Shown: in pieces, positions 43,431-52,842 of the stretch
Layout of the letters: the number at the start of each line of letters is the position of its first letter
How positions within the stretch are numbered: the stretch's first letter is position 1
Assembly (NCBI GenBank): GCA_964448135.1
Contig: CAYUVH010000034.1
Location: 1 to 64,000 of the forward strand
From: CAYUVH01 sp964448135
GTDB lineage: Bacteria; Verrucomicrobiota; Verrucomicrobiia; Limisphaerales; UBA8199
Length of the DNA: 64,000 bases
Reading direction: 5' to 3'
The notes under the pieces: generated by a model
What the model was told of the DNA's origin: nothing
The model's database searches: none
The model's input: the letters and a program-made list of their open reading frames with translations, nothing else
Translations under genes and position numbers: made by a program

Positions 43431-46400
43431 ATGAAGCCCGATCTTTACACCCGCCTTTACCTCTGGATGGTGCGGCATCGCGCCCTAGTCTTCATCGCGC
43501 TCGCCTTGGTCGCGGGCTTTTGCATCTACAAGACCAAGGATCTGAAGCTGGCCGAGGACATCCTCGACGACCTGCCGCAACGCGACCGGATCGTGGACGA
43601 TTACCGCTACACGCTCCGCAAGTTCCGCCAGATTGACCGCGTCTATCTTGACGTGGGCGTGAAAAATGACGACCCCACGCAGCTCGCCGAGGCGTCGCAG
43701 GTGGTCTCCTCCATGCTGGCCACGAACCCGGCTTACGTCCGCGTGATGGACAAGTTCGACGTGAACCTGCAGCGCAAGATCGTGGACTACCTGACCGGGG
43801 CGCTGCCCAACCTGTTCACCGAAAACGACATCCAGCCGCTGGAAAAGAAACTCGAGCCGGCGGAGATCAAATCCTACCTCACCGCCATGCGGCGCAAGCT
43901 CGCCGGACCGGAAGGCATGGTATTGAAGGATATCGTCGCCGCCGACCCGGTCGGCATGAGCGCGCTGGTGGTGAATAAAATCCTGCCGCTGCAAACCGGC
44001 CTCGGCGACGCCCATATCGAGGACGGGCGCATCACCAGCGCGGATGGCCGCCACGTGATGCTGATGGCGGAGCCGAAATTTCCTTCCTCGGACCCGCAAA
44101 AGAGCGAAGTGCTCGTGGATGAGCTGATGAAACTCAAGGGCGACATCCGCACCAATTTCCCGGGTGCGGAACTTGCCATTACCGGCGGCCACAGGATGGC
44201 CGTGGACAATGCGCGCCTGGTCAAGGTGGACGCGCGGCGCTGTGTGACGCTGGGCATGGCTGCGATGCTCGTGTTGTGCCTCACCGCGTACCGGCGCCGG
44301 TGGCTGGCGCTGATCACGTTTCTGCCTTCGCTCTTCGGCACGCTCATCGCGGGGATGGTGCTGGCCTATCTTTATCACGGACACCTCTCCGCGCTCTCGC
44401 TCGGCCTGGCCACGATCGCCATCGGTATCACGGTGGACTACGCGGTATATGTTATCTACCACTTGGATAACGCCGCCGGGTTGGATCGCGCCGCCGTGGG
44501 CCGGCATGTCGGCCGGCTTCTGGTGCCGATCGGGGTCGGCTCGCTCACCACCGTCGCCGCCTTCCTGGTGATGATGGCATCGCCGATGCGCGGTTACCAG
44601 CAACTGGGAATTTACGGCGCGCTGGGCGTGCTGTTCTCGGCCTCCTTCGCGCTCCTCTTTCTGCCTTTGCTCGTGCCCATTCCGAAGAAAAGCGGCCAGC
44701 CGCCTCTCTGGCTCACCAGCTTGATGGGCCGTTTCGAAGCCTGGCGCATGCGGCGCCTCCCCTGGCTGCTGATTATCATGGCGATCATCTCCGTGGTCTC
44801 CGTCGCAGGACTGCGCCGCCTGCGTTTCGAGGGCGATCTCGCCCGCATGAACGGCATCACCCAGTCCACGCGCGAAGACGAGGCCAGCATTCGCAACACT
44901 TGGGGCGATGCACTGGGCATGACCCTGGTCATCGCCCGGGGCAAAACCCCGGACGAAGCCCTGCAACAAAACGACCGCGCCTATGAAATCCTGCACCGGC
45001 GCGCGGGCGTGCAGGAAGTCTATTCCCTTGCGTTGGTCTGCCCTTCACTTGCCACGCAGAGCAACAACATCTCGCACTGGAAAACGTTCTGGACCCCGGC
45101 CCGCGAGGAAGCGCTCCGCCAGGCGCTCACGCAAATCGGCGGCGAGCTTGGCTTCCGTCCCGAGGCCTTCGACCCGTTCTGGAAGCAACTGCATGCCCCG
45201 CCGCAATTCATCACGCTCGACACTTTCAAGGGCACGCCCATCGAGGAAGCGCTCAAGGAACGCGTCGCCCTCGGCGAGGGCGACAACGCCATCAGCACCG
45301 TGCTCAAGCTCGACGACAACGTGAACGTGGAGGAACTCCGCGCCGCCCTGCCGGGCATGATTCTCCTGCACAAGCGCAACCTCGCCGATCACATCGCCGA
45401 ACTGGCCCGCAGCGGCCTGGGCAACTTCGCGCTCTGGACCGGCGTGCTGGTGGCGGTGATTCTTTATTTCTCGCTCTTCTCGGTCGAACTCGTCCTCGCC
45501 ACCCTGCTCCCGCTCGCCTTCGGCCTGCTGTGGACCTTCGGCGTCATGGGCTGGCTGGGCCTGCCCATCGATATCGTGAACAGCATTTTCGTCGTGTTCG
45601 TCATCGGCGTAGGCGAGGACTACAGCGTCTTTTTCGTCACGTGCAAGCTGGACGAATGGCGCGGCGTGCCCGGACGCCTCGCGGCGACCAGCGCGGCGGT
45701 GGTCATCTCCGCACTCACCACGATCTTTGGCTTCGCGGTGCTGGTCTTCGCGAAACATCCGATGCTCTTTTCCATGGGCGTCACCGTGCTCCTGGGCATG
45801 GTCTTTTCCATTTTCGCCACGCTGGTCCTGACCCCGCTGTGCATGGACCTGCTACTCTTCAAGCCGCCGCCGCGCGGCGCCACGCGCTGGTGGCAACCAC
45901 TCGGTACGCTCTGGGTCTTTCTACACCTCGGCGGCAGCCAGGTGTTTCTCTACTACATCCTGCGGCCGATCCTGAAAATCTTTTCGCCCGAAACCGCCAA
46001 CGACCAGGTACGGAGCGCCACTCGCTGGATGGCCCGCGGCGTCGTCAAAGGGATGCCCTTCGGCAAACTCGAATTCCAAAACATCTCACCCGAAACTTTC
46101 GCGAAACCCGCCATCGTCATCAGCAACCACCAGTCCGCCGTGGACGTGATGCTCATCGTGAGCCTGCCGGGCGACATCCGGCAGACGGCGAAAAAACGCG
46201 TGTTCGACAATCCGATGCTGGGCATCGGCTGCAAAGTGCTGGGCCATGTACTGGTCGAGCCCAACGATCCGCAGACGACCCTCCAGCGCTGCCGCGAAAA
46301 ACTCGCCGAAGGCGCCCTCGTCCATTTCTTTCCCGAAGGCACGCGTTCCGCTGACGGACTCATCAGAAAATTCCATCGCGGTGCCTTTGAACTCGCCGTC

Positions 46401-47288
46401 GAATTGAACCAGGACATCCTGCCTGTCGTGCTTTGCGACAGCATCACGGCCGTTCCCCGTGATGCCTATTGGTTCGAACCTTTCCACGTCACTGTGCGCG
46501 CCTATCCCCGGGTGACACCGCAGAATTTCGATTACTCTCTGGGGCCGATCGCCCTGATGCGCCATTGCGAAGCCATCGTTCGCGCCGGCCTCCAGCAACA
46601 GCTCGACGAGGTCAATACCCCGCGCGTCCTGCGCCGCAAAGTCGAACGCCTCTACCGCTACCAGGGCCCCTTGGTGGAGCAGTTCGCGCATTGGAAGATG
46701 AAAGCCGATCCGATGTTCCAATACCTCGACCGGGTCGTGCCCCGGGAGGGATTGATTCTCGACCTCGGCTGCGGCTACGGGCTGGCGAGCCACTGGCTCT
46801 CGTTTTGCACCGATCAGCGGACCTGTATCGGCGTGGACTACGACGAAGGCAAAATCGCCATCGCGCAACGTACCGCCCCCGGCCATGAGCGCATCCGCTT
46901 TGAAGTCCACGATTTGCTGGCCTGGGATTACCCGCCCTGCGACACGATCCTGCTCCTCGATGTGCTGCATTATTTGAATCCGGACCAGCAACGCATCGTG
47001 CTCGAAAAAGCCCGCCGCGCCTTGCGCCCGGGCGGTCGCCTGGTTTTGCGCGAAGCGGATCGCTCGGAAAAGCGCGGGCACCGGCGGGTGCAGTTTTTCG
47101 AGCGGCTGGCCACCGGCATCGGCGCCAATCGCATGCAGGAAGGCCTCTACTTTCTCAGCCTGGAAGAAATGAAGGCGGCCATCACCGCCGCGGGATTTGC
47201 GCGTTACGAAGTCAGGCAGCAGGGCGAACGGAGCTCAAATACACTGCTCGTGGCTCAGGTTGCAGGACCGCAATCCGCCGCTGGATAA
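43431..47288 (+). CDS. Trifunctional RND/MMPL exporter + acyltransferase + methyltransferase
   Basis: 1285-residue fusion starting at ATG 43431. Part 1 (1 to about 830) is an RND/MMPL-type exporter: TM1 at 16-35, two clusters of membrane helices near 260-450 and 660-810, and the large extracytoplasmic loops between. Part 2 (about 880-1060) is a lysophospholipid acyltransferase domain with NHQSAVD (about 898-904, NHx4D) and FFPEGTRSADG (about 966). Part 3 (about 1100-1250) is a class I methyltransferase: ILDLGCGYGLASHWL (about 1108), then DLLAWDYPPCDTILLLDVL. Export, acylation and methylation are thus combined in one polypeptide. It overlaps the 3' end of the convergent PlsC gene by 77 bp. Confidence 0.92.
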   Translation: MKPDLYTRLYLWMVRHRALVFIALALVAGFCIYKTKDLKLAEDILDDLPQRDRIVDDYRYTLRKFRQIDRVYLDVGVKNDDPTQLAEASQVVSSMLATNPAYVRVMDKFDVNLQRKIVDYLTGALPNLFTENDIQPLEKKLEPAEIKSYLTAMRRKLAGPEGMVLKDIVAADPVGMSALVVNKILPLQTGLGDAHIEDGRITSADGRHVMLMAEPKFPSSDPQKSEVLVDELMKLKGDIRTNFPGAELAITGGHRMAVDNARLVKVDARRCVTLGMAAMLVLCLTAYRRRWLALITFLPSLFGTLIAGMVLAYLYHGHLSALSLGLATIAIGITVDYAVYVIYHLDNAAGLDRAAVGRHVGRLLVPIGVGSLTTVAAFLVMMASPMRGYQQLGIYGALGVLFSASFALLFLPLLVPIPKKSGQPPLWLTSLMGRFEAWRMRRLPWLLIIMAIISVVSVAGLRRLRFEGDLARMNGITQSTREDEASIRNTWGDALGMTLVIARGKTPDEALQQNDRAYEILHRRAGVQEVYSLALVCPSLATQSNNISHWKTFWTPAREEALRQALTQIGGELGFRPEAFDPFWKQLHAPPQFITLDTFKGTPIEEALKERVALGEGDNAISTVLKLDDNVNVEELRAALPGMILLHKRNLADHIAELARSGLGNFALWTGVLVAVILYFSLFSVELVLATLLPLAFGLLWTFGVMGWLGLPIDIVNSIFVVFVIGVGEDYSVFFVTCKLDEWRGVPGRLAATSAAVVISALTTIFGFAVLVFAKHPMLFSMGVTVLLGMVFSIFATLVLTPLCMDLLLFKPPPRGATRWWQPLGTLWVFLHLGGSQVFLYYILRPILKIFSPETANDQVRSATRWMARGVVKGMPFGKLEFQNISPETFAKPAIVISNHQSAVDVMLIVSLPGDIRQTAKKRVFDNPMLGIGCKVLGHVLVEPNDPQTTLQRCREKLAEGALVHFFPEGTRSADGLIRKFHRGAFELAVELNQDILPVVLCDSITAVPRDAYWFEPFHVTVRAYPRVTPQNFDYSLGPIALMRHCEAIVRAGLQQQLDEVNTPRVLRRKVERLYRYQGPLVEQFAHWKMKADPMFQYLDRVVPREGLILDLGCGYGLASHWLSFCTDQRTCIGVDYDEGKIAIAQRTAPGHERIRFEVHDLLAWDYPPCDTILLLDVLHYLNPDQQRIVLEKARRALRPGGRLVLREADRSEKRGHRRVQFFERLATGIGANRMQEGLYFLSLEEMKAAITAAGFARYEVRQQGERSSNTLLVAQVAGPQSAAG

Positions 47289-47913
47289 ACTCCTGAAAGT
47301 CCGGCCGCTGCATGTTCAGGTAGGCTTCCGGCTGGATGGGCTCGCCGTAATGCACTTCGACCTGCCGTAATCCGGCTATCGGATGAAAGCGCCCGGTCTT
47401 GGTCGAGACATGCTGCATGTTGGCGATGAACACTGGCACAATCGGCAGCTGCGCCGCCTGGGCAATGTAATAAATCCCCGGCTGGCAGGGCAGCACACTC
47501 GTGCCGTCGCCGCGCGTGCCTTCGGGAAACACTATCAGTTGAAAATCCTTCCCCGCGCGGCCGTAAGCCTGCAGATCGCGAATGCGCCCGGGGTTCAATT
47601 TGCCACGCTCCACCAAGTACGCCGTGGCTCCGCTAAGCCAGCGCCGCAACCACGACGCGCCCCAGATCTTCCAGTCGCCCAGCACCAATATGGGATAAAG
47701 GCCGGTGCGCCAGGCCAGGCCGCCCAGGATCAACGTGTCCAGGAGGCTGACGTGATTGACCACGAACAGATACTTCTGCTTCTTGTCCAATTTCTCCACG
47801 CCCTCCACCCGCCGCACATAGGGCAGCACCAGGAAAAAACGCAGCGCCAATCCCTGAAAGAATTGCGTGCAAGTCCCTCCCCGGGAGGCTTTGAGTTGGG
47901 TCACTTCTCGCAT
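47212..47913 (-). CDS. PlsC-type 1-acylglycerol-3-phosphate acyltransferase
   Basis: 233-residue membrane-associated acyltransferase. The catalytic NHVSLLDT (NHx4D, about 53-60) and FPEGTRGDG (about 128-136) motifs are both present, with an N-terminal amphipathic/transmembrane segment LALRFFLVLPYV. It is convergent with the exporter gene, and the two 3' ends overlap by 77 bp. It could serve general phospholipid synthesis or the lipid cluster. It has an independent domain from the one fused in the neighbour. Confidence 0.93.
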   Translation of the reverse strand: MREVTQLKASRGGTCTQFFQGLALRFFLVLPYVRRVEGVEKLDKKQKYLFVVNHVSLLDTLILGGLAWRTGLYPILVLGDWKIWGASWLRRWLSGATAYLVERGKLNPGRIRDLQAYGRAGKDFQLIVFPEGTRGDGTSVLPCQPGIYYIAQAAQLPIVPVFIANMQHVSTKTGRFHPIAGLRQVEVHYGEPIQPEAYLNMQRPDFQEFIQRRIAVLQPEPRAVYLSSVRPAA

Positions 47914-47974
47914 TTGCTTTGCGAAAGCTTAAACCCTTGCCCCCCGGATATCAACCCGCACGGAAAATTCCCGT

Positions 47975-48388
47975 TCACAGCGCGGGGCGTTCCATGGTCA
48001 AATCGGTGCGCTTGCGAGCCGCCCCCGGTCCGATCTGCGCGCGGAACGCCGCGTGCAACCGGTCGCCAAAGCCCCATTCCGCATCGCATTTCTGCAAGGT
48101 GTGCACGAGGCCTTCATTGATCGCGGCCTGGACGGCGCGCAATCGCTCGCAGGCGTCAATCATGGCCGCCCGATAGCGCTCATCGCCTTCCTTGAATTCA
48201 GGCGTGGACATCGCCGCGAACGCTTCCCTCAGTGATTGGCTGTTTCCCTCCCGCAACTGATTCAACACCGTCATGAGCGACACCAGCGAAGCCCGCCGCG
48301 AATCATGCCGCACCTGCCAGGCGATGTAACCGATCGCCAACGCCAGCACCAACTGGCCAGCCCCCAGCAGCAGCGTGGTCGTATCCAT
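47975..48388 (-). CDS. Hypothetical membrane-anchored protein, 137 aa
   Basis: 137-residue protein with an N-terminal membrane helix (TLLLGAGQLVLALAIGYIAW), then a basic, helical cytoplasmic or periplasmic domain (LVSLMTVLNQLREGNSQSLR, then RYRAAMIDACERLRAVQAAI). Unrecognised. It may be coiled coil. Start ATG 48388, in line with neighbours. Confidence 0.7.
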   Translation of the reverse strand: MDTTTLLLGAGQLVLALAIGYIAWQVRHDSRRASLVSLMTVLNQLREGNSQSLREAFAAMSTPEFKEGDERYRAAMIDACERLRAVQAAINEGLVHTLQKCDAEWGFGDRLHAAFRAQIGPGAARKRTDLTMERPAL

Positions 48389-48458
48389 GGATCACTTCGA
48401 CCGTCGGGCTAATTGTTATTTGCAGAACACCAAAGTGGTCTTGGGCGGTCAAGACAGA

Positions 48459-48710
48459 TTAGCGGGACGACAGCTGCCACAGAATCCCCAGCCCAAGTCC
48501 CAAAACCACTACCGACGCAAAGAGCGCGGTTGATGAAATCCACAAGCTGAGGAGACACGCCACGGCAATCGAGCAGGCCAGGCAACTCCAGAATCGAAGC
48601 ATCCCTCGTCCCTCGGCAACGGCGGCGCAGATGTTCACGATCAATTCGATGAAATCCACGCATTCAAAAATACCGCCGATCAACCCGACAATGAATTCCA
48701 ACACATCCAC
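48459..48710 (-). CDS. Hypothetical small membrane protein, 83 aa
   Basis: 83 residues, hydrophobic. One helix is around MDVLEFIVGLIGGIFECVDF. A second is around CLACSIAVACLLSLWI, and a third around LFASVVVLGLGLGILWQL. Unrecognised three-helix membrane protein. The start at 48710 gives the full N-terminal helix. It is upstream of the previous gene on the same strand, so the two may be co-transcribed. Confidence 0.65.
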   Translation of the reverse strand: MDVLEFIVGLIGGIFECVDFIELIVNICAAVAEGRGMLRFWSCLACSIAVACLLSLWISSTALFASVVVLGLGLGILWQLSSR

Positions 48711-49268
48711 GCCCCTTTTTCGCCCGGAAGCATGGATTGGCCCATTACAAAGGCCCTATCGCTTTGGAAATGCTGCTTGGGACCCTGTCTGAAAACAAAA
48801 AACACCAGCGCGGAACCTCTTCGCGCTGGTGTCTTCAGACCAAACAAGCCCCGACCTGCGTTCAGGTCGCCCAACCAAGACCATCCTGATCACCGCAAAT
48901 CCGCCAATCCACAGTCGTCGTGGACGCATTTTCAGAATACGTCGACGGGGATTGCGCGAATACGGCCCGGTGGCGGACGGCCACCGGGAAACTAACGCTG
49001 GTCGGGAAGACGGGGGTGATACGAGGAGCCATGGTGGGTGCATTGGCTCTGACTCGGTCCTGCGCCGACCAGCAAATCTTTCCCAAATCTATTCTAGCCC
49101 GGGTCTTTCTCATAAGCGACTCTCCGGATTTTGGTTGAGTGACACCAAACTTTATTTAGAACTGCTTCCTACTTGCCACACGACCGCGCGGGCCACAACT
49201 AGGGAAATTCCTTGGTACACCCCGGGGAATAATCTCTTAATCGCGGCTTAATGAAATGCCGCGCGGCC
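48711..49268. other. Gene-poor tract with a terminator; possible tiny gene
   Basis: A minus-strand frame 48862-49030 (56 codons from ATG 49030) ends 30 bp before the terminator below and could encode a tiny protein or be a non-coding transcript. I find no family signal or good ribosome-binding site. The rest holds nothing recognised. Confidence 0.4.
48791..48832 (-). terminator. Rho-independent terminator (minus strand)
   Basis: Perfect 11-bp stem ACACCAGCGCG / CGCGCTGGTGT (48802-48812 and 48822-48832), followed in the minus direction by TTTTTTGTTTTC. It implies a transcript coming from the right (48833-49268), where no certain gene is seen. Confidence 0.8.
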
Positions 49269-50327
49269 TCAAGGCGAGGACGCCAGCAGCTCGCGAAGGT
49301 CCGCCGCAAAAGCCTCCACGTCTTCCGGCGTGGTGTCCCAACTGCACATCAACCGCGATTCGCCCGCCCCGCCCACATGCGAAAAGAACTTCCAGCCGCG
49401 CTGCTCCCGCATGGCATTGGCGATTTCATCCGGAATCTTTGCGAACACGACGTTCGTCTGCACGGCATGAGCAATCTCCACACGGCCTAGCGCGCGGATC
49501 GCGGCTTCCAGCCGTCTGGCCATGGCGTTCGCGTGCGCCGCGTGACGCAGCCACGCGCCGTCCTGCAATACGCCGACCCACGGCGCGGAAATGAAACGCA
49601 GCTTCGACGCGAGCTGCCCGCCCTGCTTGCAACGATAATCAAACTCGCGCGCCAGTTCCTTGTTGAAGAAGACCACCGCCTCGCCCACGGCGAGCCCGTT
49701 CTTCGTGCCGCCGAAGCACAGCACGTCCACGCCCGCCTCCCACGTGATCTGGCGCGGCTTGACGCCGAGCGAAGCCACCGCATTGGCGAAGCGCGCGCCG
49801 TCCATCTGCACACGCATTTGAAAGCGGTGCGCCTCCGCGACCAGCGCCTTCAATTCGTCGAGCGAGTAAATCGTGCCCAGTTCGTTCGGCTGCGTAATAC
49901 TAAGCGCCCGCGCTTTGGGATAGTGGAGATCGGAGCGCTTCTTCACCACGCCCTCGATCGCGCGCGGATCAATCTTCGCGTGATCCCCCGGCAGCACCAG
50001 GACCTTTGCGCCGTTCGCGAAGAATTCCGGCGCGCCGCATTCGGACGTTTCCAGGTGCGCGAACTCGTGGCACAGCACGCTGTGATAGGACTGGCACAGC
50101 GACGCCACGGCCAGCGCATTCGAGGACGTGCCGTTGATGACAAAGTAAACCTCGCAATCGGTCTCGAAAACCTGGCGGATGAGATCGCACGCCTTCGCGG
50201 TCCACGTATCGCTGCCGTAGCTGGACTCGTGGCCGGCGTTCGCCTCGATCAGAGCGGCCAGCGCTTCCGGACACATGCCCGAACAATTGTCACTGGCAAA
50301 CTGGCGGCGTTTCGGTGATCCACTCAT
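49269..50327 (-). CDS. Low-specificity L-threonine aldolase family protein
   Basis: 352-residue cytosolic PLP enzyme of the beta-eliminating lyase/threonine aldolase family, splitting L-threonine (or L-allo-threonine) to glycine and acetaldehyde. Signature parts: FASDNCSGMCPEALAAL at the N-terminus, VINGTSSNALAVASL, HEFAHLETSECGAPEFF, MDGARFANAVASLGV and the PLP-lysine segment CFGGTKNGLAVGEAVVF. Full length. It is the only amino-acid lyase in the region. Confidence 0.92.
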   Translation of the reverse strand: MSGSPKRRQFASDNCSGMCPEALAALIEANAGHESSYGSDTWTAKACDLIRQVFETDCEVYFVINGTSSNALAVASLCQSYHSVLCHEFAHLETSECGAPEFFANGAKVLVLPGDHAKIDPRAIEGVVKKRSDLHYPKARALSITQPNELGTIYSLDELKALVAEAHRFQMRVQMDGARFANAVASLGVKPRQITWEAGVDVLCFGGTKNGLAVGEAVVFFNKELAREFDYRCKQGGQLASKLRFISAPWVGVLQDGAWLRHAAHANAMARRLEAAIRALGRVEIAHAVQTNVVFAKIPDEIANAMREQRGWKFFSHVGGAGESRLMCSWDTTPEDVEAFAADLRELLASSP

Positions 50328-50383
50328 GCGCGCATTCTAAGGGAGCCGCCCCGGCTGGGAAGAGCGGACTTGCAAACCTGGAT

Positions 50384-51913
50384 TCAGGGCTTCAGAAAAT
50401 CCGCCAGGCTCTGCTGCATCGCCTTCAGATCCGGCAAATTCACATACATCATGTGACCCGAGGCGAATTCCGCGTAGCTGATGTTGTCCCGATATGCGGC
50501 AGCCAATTGCATGTGGTCGATGCTGTATTTGATGCCGTCCACCGGGCAGACCAGGTCGCATTGGCCGCCCAGCACCAGCACGCGCATGTAACGGTTCTGG
50601 TTCATCACGCCGGCCAGTTGTTCGGCGACGTTGGGATAACGATTTTTGTCCGCGTAAGCCCACGGCTGCACACCCGCGATGATGGTGTAGGGCAAGTCAT
50701 CCACGAACTTCAATTCCTGCCGCAGGTAACTGTTGATCGCCGCCGAAAACGGCCCGTACGTGGCCGCATAGGAGGGATCGTAGCTCGGGCCGTCCGTCGC
50801 GGGACCATCATCGTGGCCCGTGATGCGCGCATCGTAAGCGCCCAGGATCAGGCCCTGGTCATGGAGCAGTTCCCGGCGAAACAGCGAACTGTCTATGCGC
50901 AATTTCTGATCCTTGACCATGCTGGCGGACAACCCCGTCAGCCGGGCCAGCTTTTCAGCCACTTTGTCCACTTCCGCCGGAGACAATGACGCCCCCTGTC
51001 GCAGCGCGCTCGCATAATCCCCTCGCGCAAAATCGCGCGATTCGGCGAGCGCCTTTTTTAAGTCCGCCTGCAAATCAGCCGGCAACCGCTTATGGAAGTG
51101 GGCCGCCGCGGTGTAGGCGGGTAGATGCAGCGGATACGGCAAATCATTGCCGCCGCCGTCATTGAGCGTCGCAAAATCCAGCAATCCGGACACCAGTACC
51201 AGGCCGTTGAGATACAGTCCGTAGCGCGACTTCAAATTCTCCGCGAGTCCCGCCGCGCGAAACACCCCATAGCTCTCGCCGCACAGATACTTCGCCGAAA
51301 GCCAGCGTTCCTGCCGCGTTGTCCACAGCCGGATGAATTCGCCCACCGAATCCAAATCCGCCGTCTGGCCAAAGAACGAATCCGGTTTCTCATCCGCCGC
51401 CGCGCGGCTAAAGCCCGTGGAGATGGGATCGATGAACACGAGATCGCTCACGTGCAGGACCGAATACGCGTTGTCCGTGAGACTGAACGGCGGCTTGGGC
51501 AATGTGCCGTCATCGTTCATCTTCACCCGGCGCGGCCCAAGCGCACCGAGATGCAACCACACCGAGGACGACCCTGGGCCGCCGTTGAAGCAGAATGTCA
51601 CCGGCCGCGTTGCCGCATTGGTTTCCCCCTGCTTGGTGTAGGCGACGTAAAATACTGACCCGCGCGATGTGCCATCTGGTTTCAGCAACGGCAGCATCCC
51701 CGTCTCCGCCACATATTGCACCGGCTGGCCGGCGATGGTGACGGTGTTGGTGATCCGCACCGGCGCGTGGGCGGCATCCGGGATGGTCGCGAGCAGGGAT
51801 TTCGCGGGAGCAGACGCCGCGTTTGTGGCGGCTGGCGCGTTCGTCGCAGCCGGGCCCGCCGCCTGCAGACAGAGGCCGGACGCCATCAGAAGAAGCAAAG
51901 TGTGTTTGATCAT
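50384..51913 (-). CDS. Exported S10 family serine carboxypeptidase
   Basis: 509-residue exported serine carboxypeptidase (S10), removing C-terminal residues from peptides. The start at 51913 gives the signal MIKHTLLLLMASGLCLQAA. The oxyanion-region motif FCFNGGPGSSSVWLHLGAL is at 107-125. The nucleophile Ser is in CGESYGVFRA (about 214). Asp (LGGQCDLVCPVD, about 449) and His (FASGHMMYV, about 484) complete the triad. A periplasmic or extracellular peptidase, full length. Confidence 0.95.
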   Translation of the reverse strand: MIKHTLLLLMASGLCLQAAGPAATNAPAATNAASAPAKSLLATIPDAAHAPVRITNTVTIAGQPVQYVAETGMLPLLKPDGTSRGSVFYVAYTKQGETNAATRPVTFCFNGGPGSSSVWLHLGALGPRRVKMNDDGTLPKPPFSLTDNAYSVLHVSDLVFIDPISTGFSRAAADEKPDSFFGQTADLDSVGEFIRLWTTRQERWLSAKYLCGESYGVFRAAGLAENLKSRYGLYLNGLVLVSGLLDFATLNDGGGNDLPYPLHLPAYTAAAHFHKRLPADLQADLKKALAESRDFARGDYASALRQGASLSPAEVDKVAEKLARLTGLSASMVKDQKLRIDSSLFRRELLHDQGLILGAYDARITGHDDGPATDGPSYDPSYAATYGPFSAAINSYLRQELKFVDDLPYTIIAGVQPWAYADKNRYPNVAEQLAGVMNQNRYMRVLVLGGQCDLVCPVDGIKYSIDHMQLAAAYRDNISYAEFASGHMMYVNLPDLKAMQQSLADFLKP

Positions 51914-52079
51914 GTCAGTATTGCGTTGGATACCGGGGCTTCGCCAACCGGCCCCCAAAGCCGGAACATACTGCGGAATCCAACGCCCTCCGTCCAAAGA
52001 AGATTTTTGGGTCACCCGCTGCCTTGACTCGCATTTCCTCGAGGCCTACGGTTCCGATAGGAAAAGGCATGCGCAAGCT

Positions 52080-52712
52080 GTGAGCTACGACATATCCATC
52101 CAGCCGAAGGATTCTGGCGTCACCGTCCAGCGATCAAGTGTCGAGAAATTCATCGCCGCGCTTCCCCGCGTTCGGCAGGAAAGTCCCGGTGTATTCGCTT
52201 ACAGCGATCAACGGAAGCGACTCCAAGTCCATATCCACACCAGCCAGACGGACGTGATTGATTCGGTGGGCGTGACCGTGCCGGCGGCCTTCACTGGATC
52301 AAGCGGGGAACAGGCATTGTTGCTGGCATTTCAAATCGCCGAACATCTTGGCTGGCAGGTGTTCGATCCGCAGCTCGGCGACTACTTGGACAAGGACACC
52401 GCCGCACAGGTGCTGCGCAGTCAAAAGGATTTTGGCAACACCTCCGAAGAAGTCTTGCGCCGCCGCTCCACCGGCGAGGCCGGTTTCGGCGAGATTTTCG
52501 CGCAGCAATTCTCCTGTCACCGCGCGTGGGTTCTAATCCCAACCCTGATCGCCGGTGCGCTGCTCGCCGGTTATTTCGTCGTGCAACGCGGCGTCGCCGA
52601 GTCTCGCTTCCCCTGGATATTCTTCGGAACCGCCCTCGGCATTCACGTGGTTCGATCCCTGATTTGCACGATTTGGGAGAGTGCTCACGGTAAGACAAAC
52701 CGTGCGGCCTGA
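52080..52712 (+). CDS. Hypothetical membrane protein, 210 aa
   Basis: Unrecognised protein of 210 residues. GTG 52080 (VSYDISIQPKDSGV) is chosen because the longer open frame upstream is antisense to the S10 gene. The N-terminal two thirds are soluble alpha/beta (VEKFIAALPRVRQE, LQVHIHTSQTDV). The C-terminus has two membrane helices (VLIPTLIAGALLAGYFVV and FFGTALGIHVVRSLICTI). It may be a cytoplasmic sensor domain tethered by a hairpin. The start is the weakest point. Confidence 0.65.
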   Translation: MSYDISIQPKDSGVTVQRSSVEKFIAALPRVRQESPGVFAYSDQRKRLQVHIHTSQTDVIDSVGVTVPAAFTGSSGEQALLLAFQIAEHLGWQVFDPQLGDYLDKDTAAQVLRSQKDFGNTSEEVLRRRSTGEAGFGEIFAQQFSCHRAWVLIPTLIAGALLAGYFVVQRGVAESRFPWIFFGTALGIHVVRSLICTIWESAHGKTNRAA

Positions 52713-52842
52713 CCCGAAATCCGTAGGCTAGGAATGGCCTTTCCTCTTCCGACCCTACCAGCATTCGATACTCTGCAATTTCATGGCTAAAATGGGCGCT
52801 TTGGCCCTTGAAGTATGCCGGGGTGAGTCCTATTGTCGCCCT

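Noticed and set aside
43485..44996. 503-codon minus-strand frame
   Set aside because: Antisense shadow of the exporter gene; low-complexity composition.
38306..47913. Calling the cluster an aryl-polyene cluster outright
   Set aside because: No ketosynthase, ketoreductase or dehydratase in the window, so only resemblance can be claimed.
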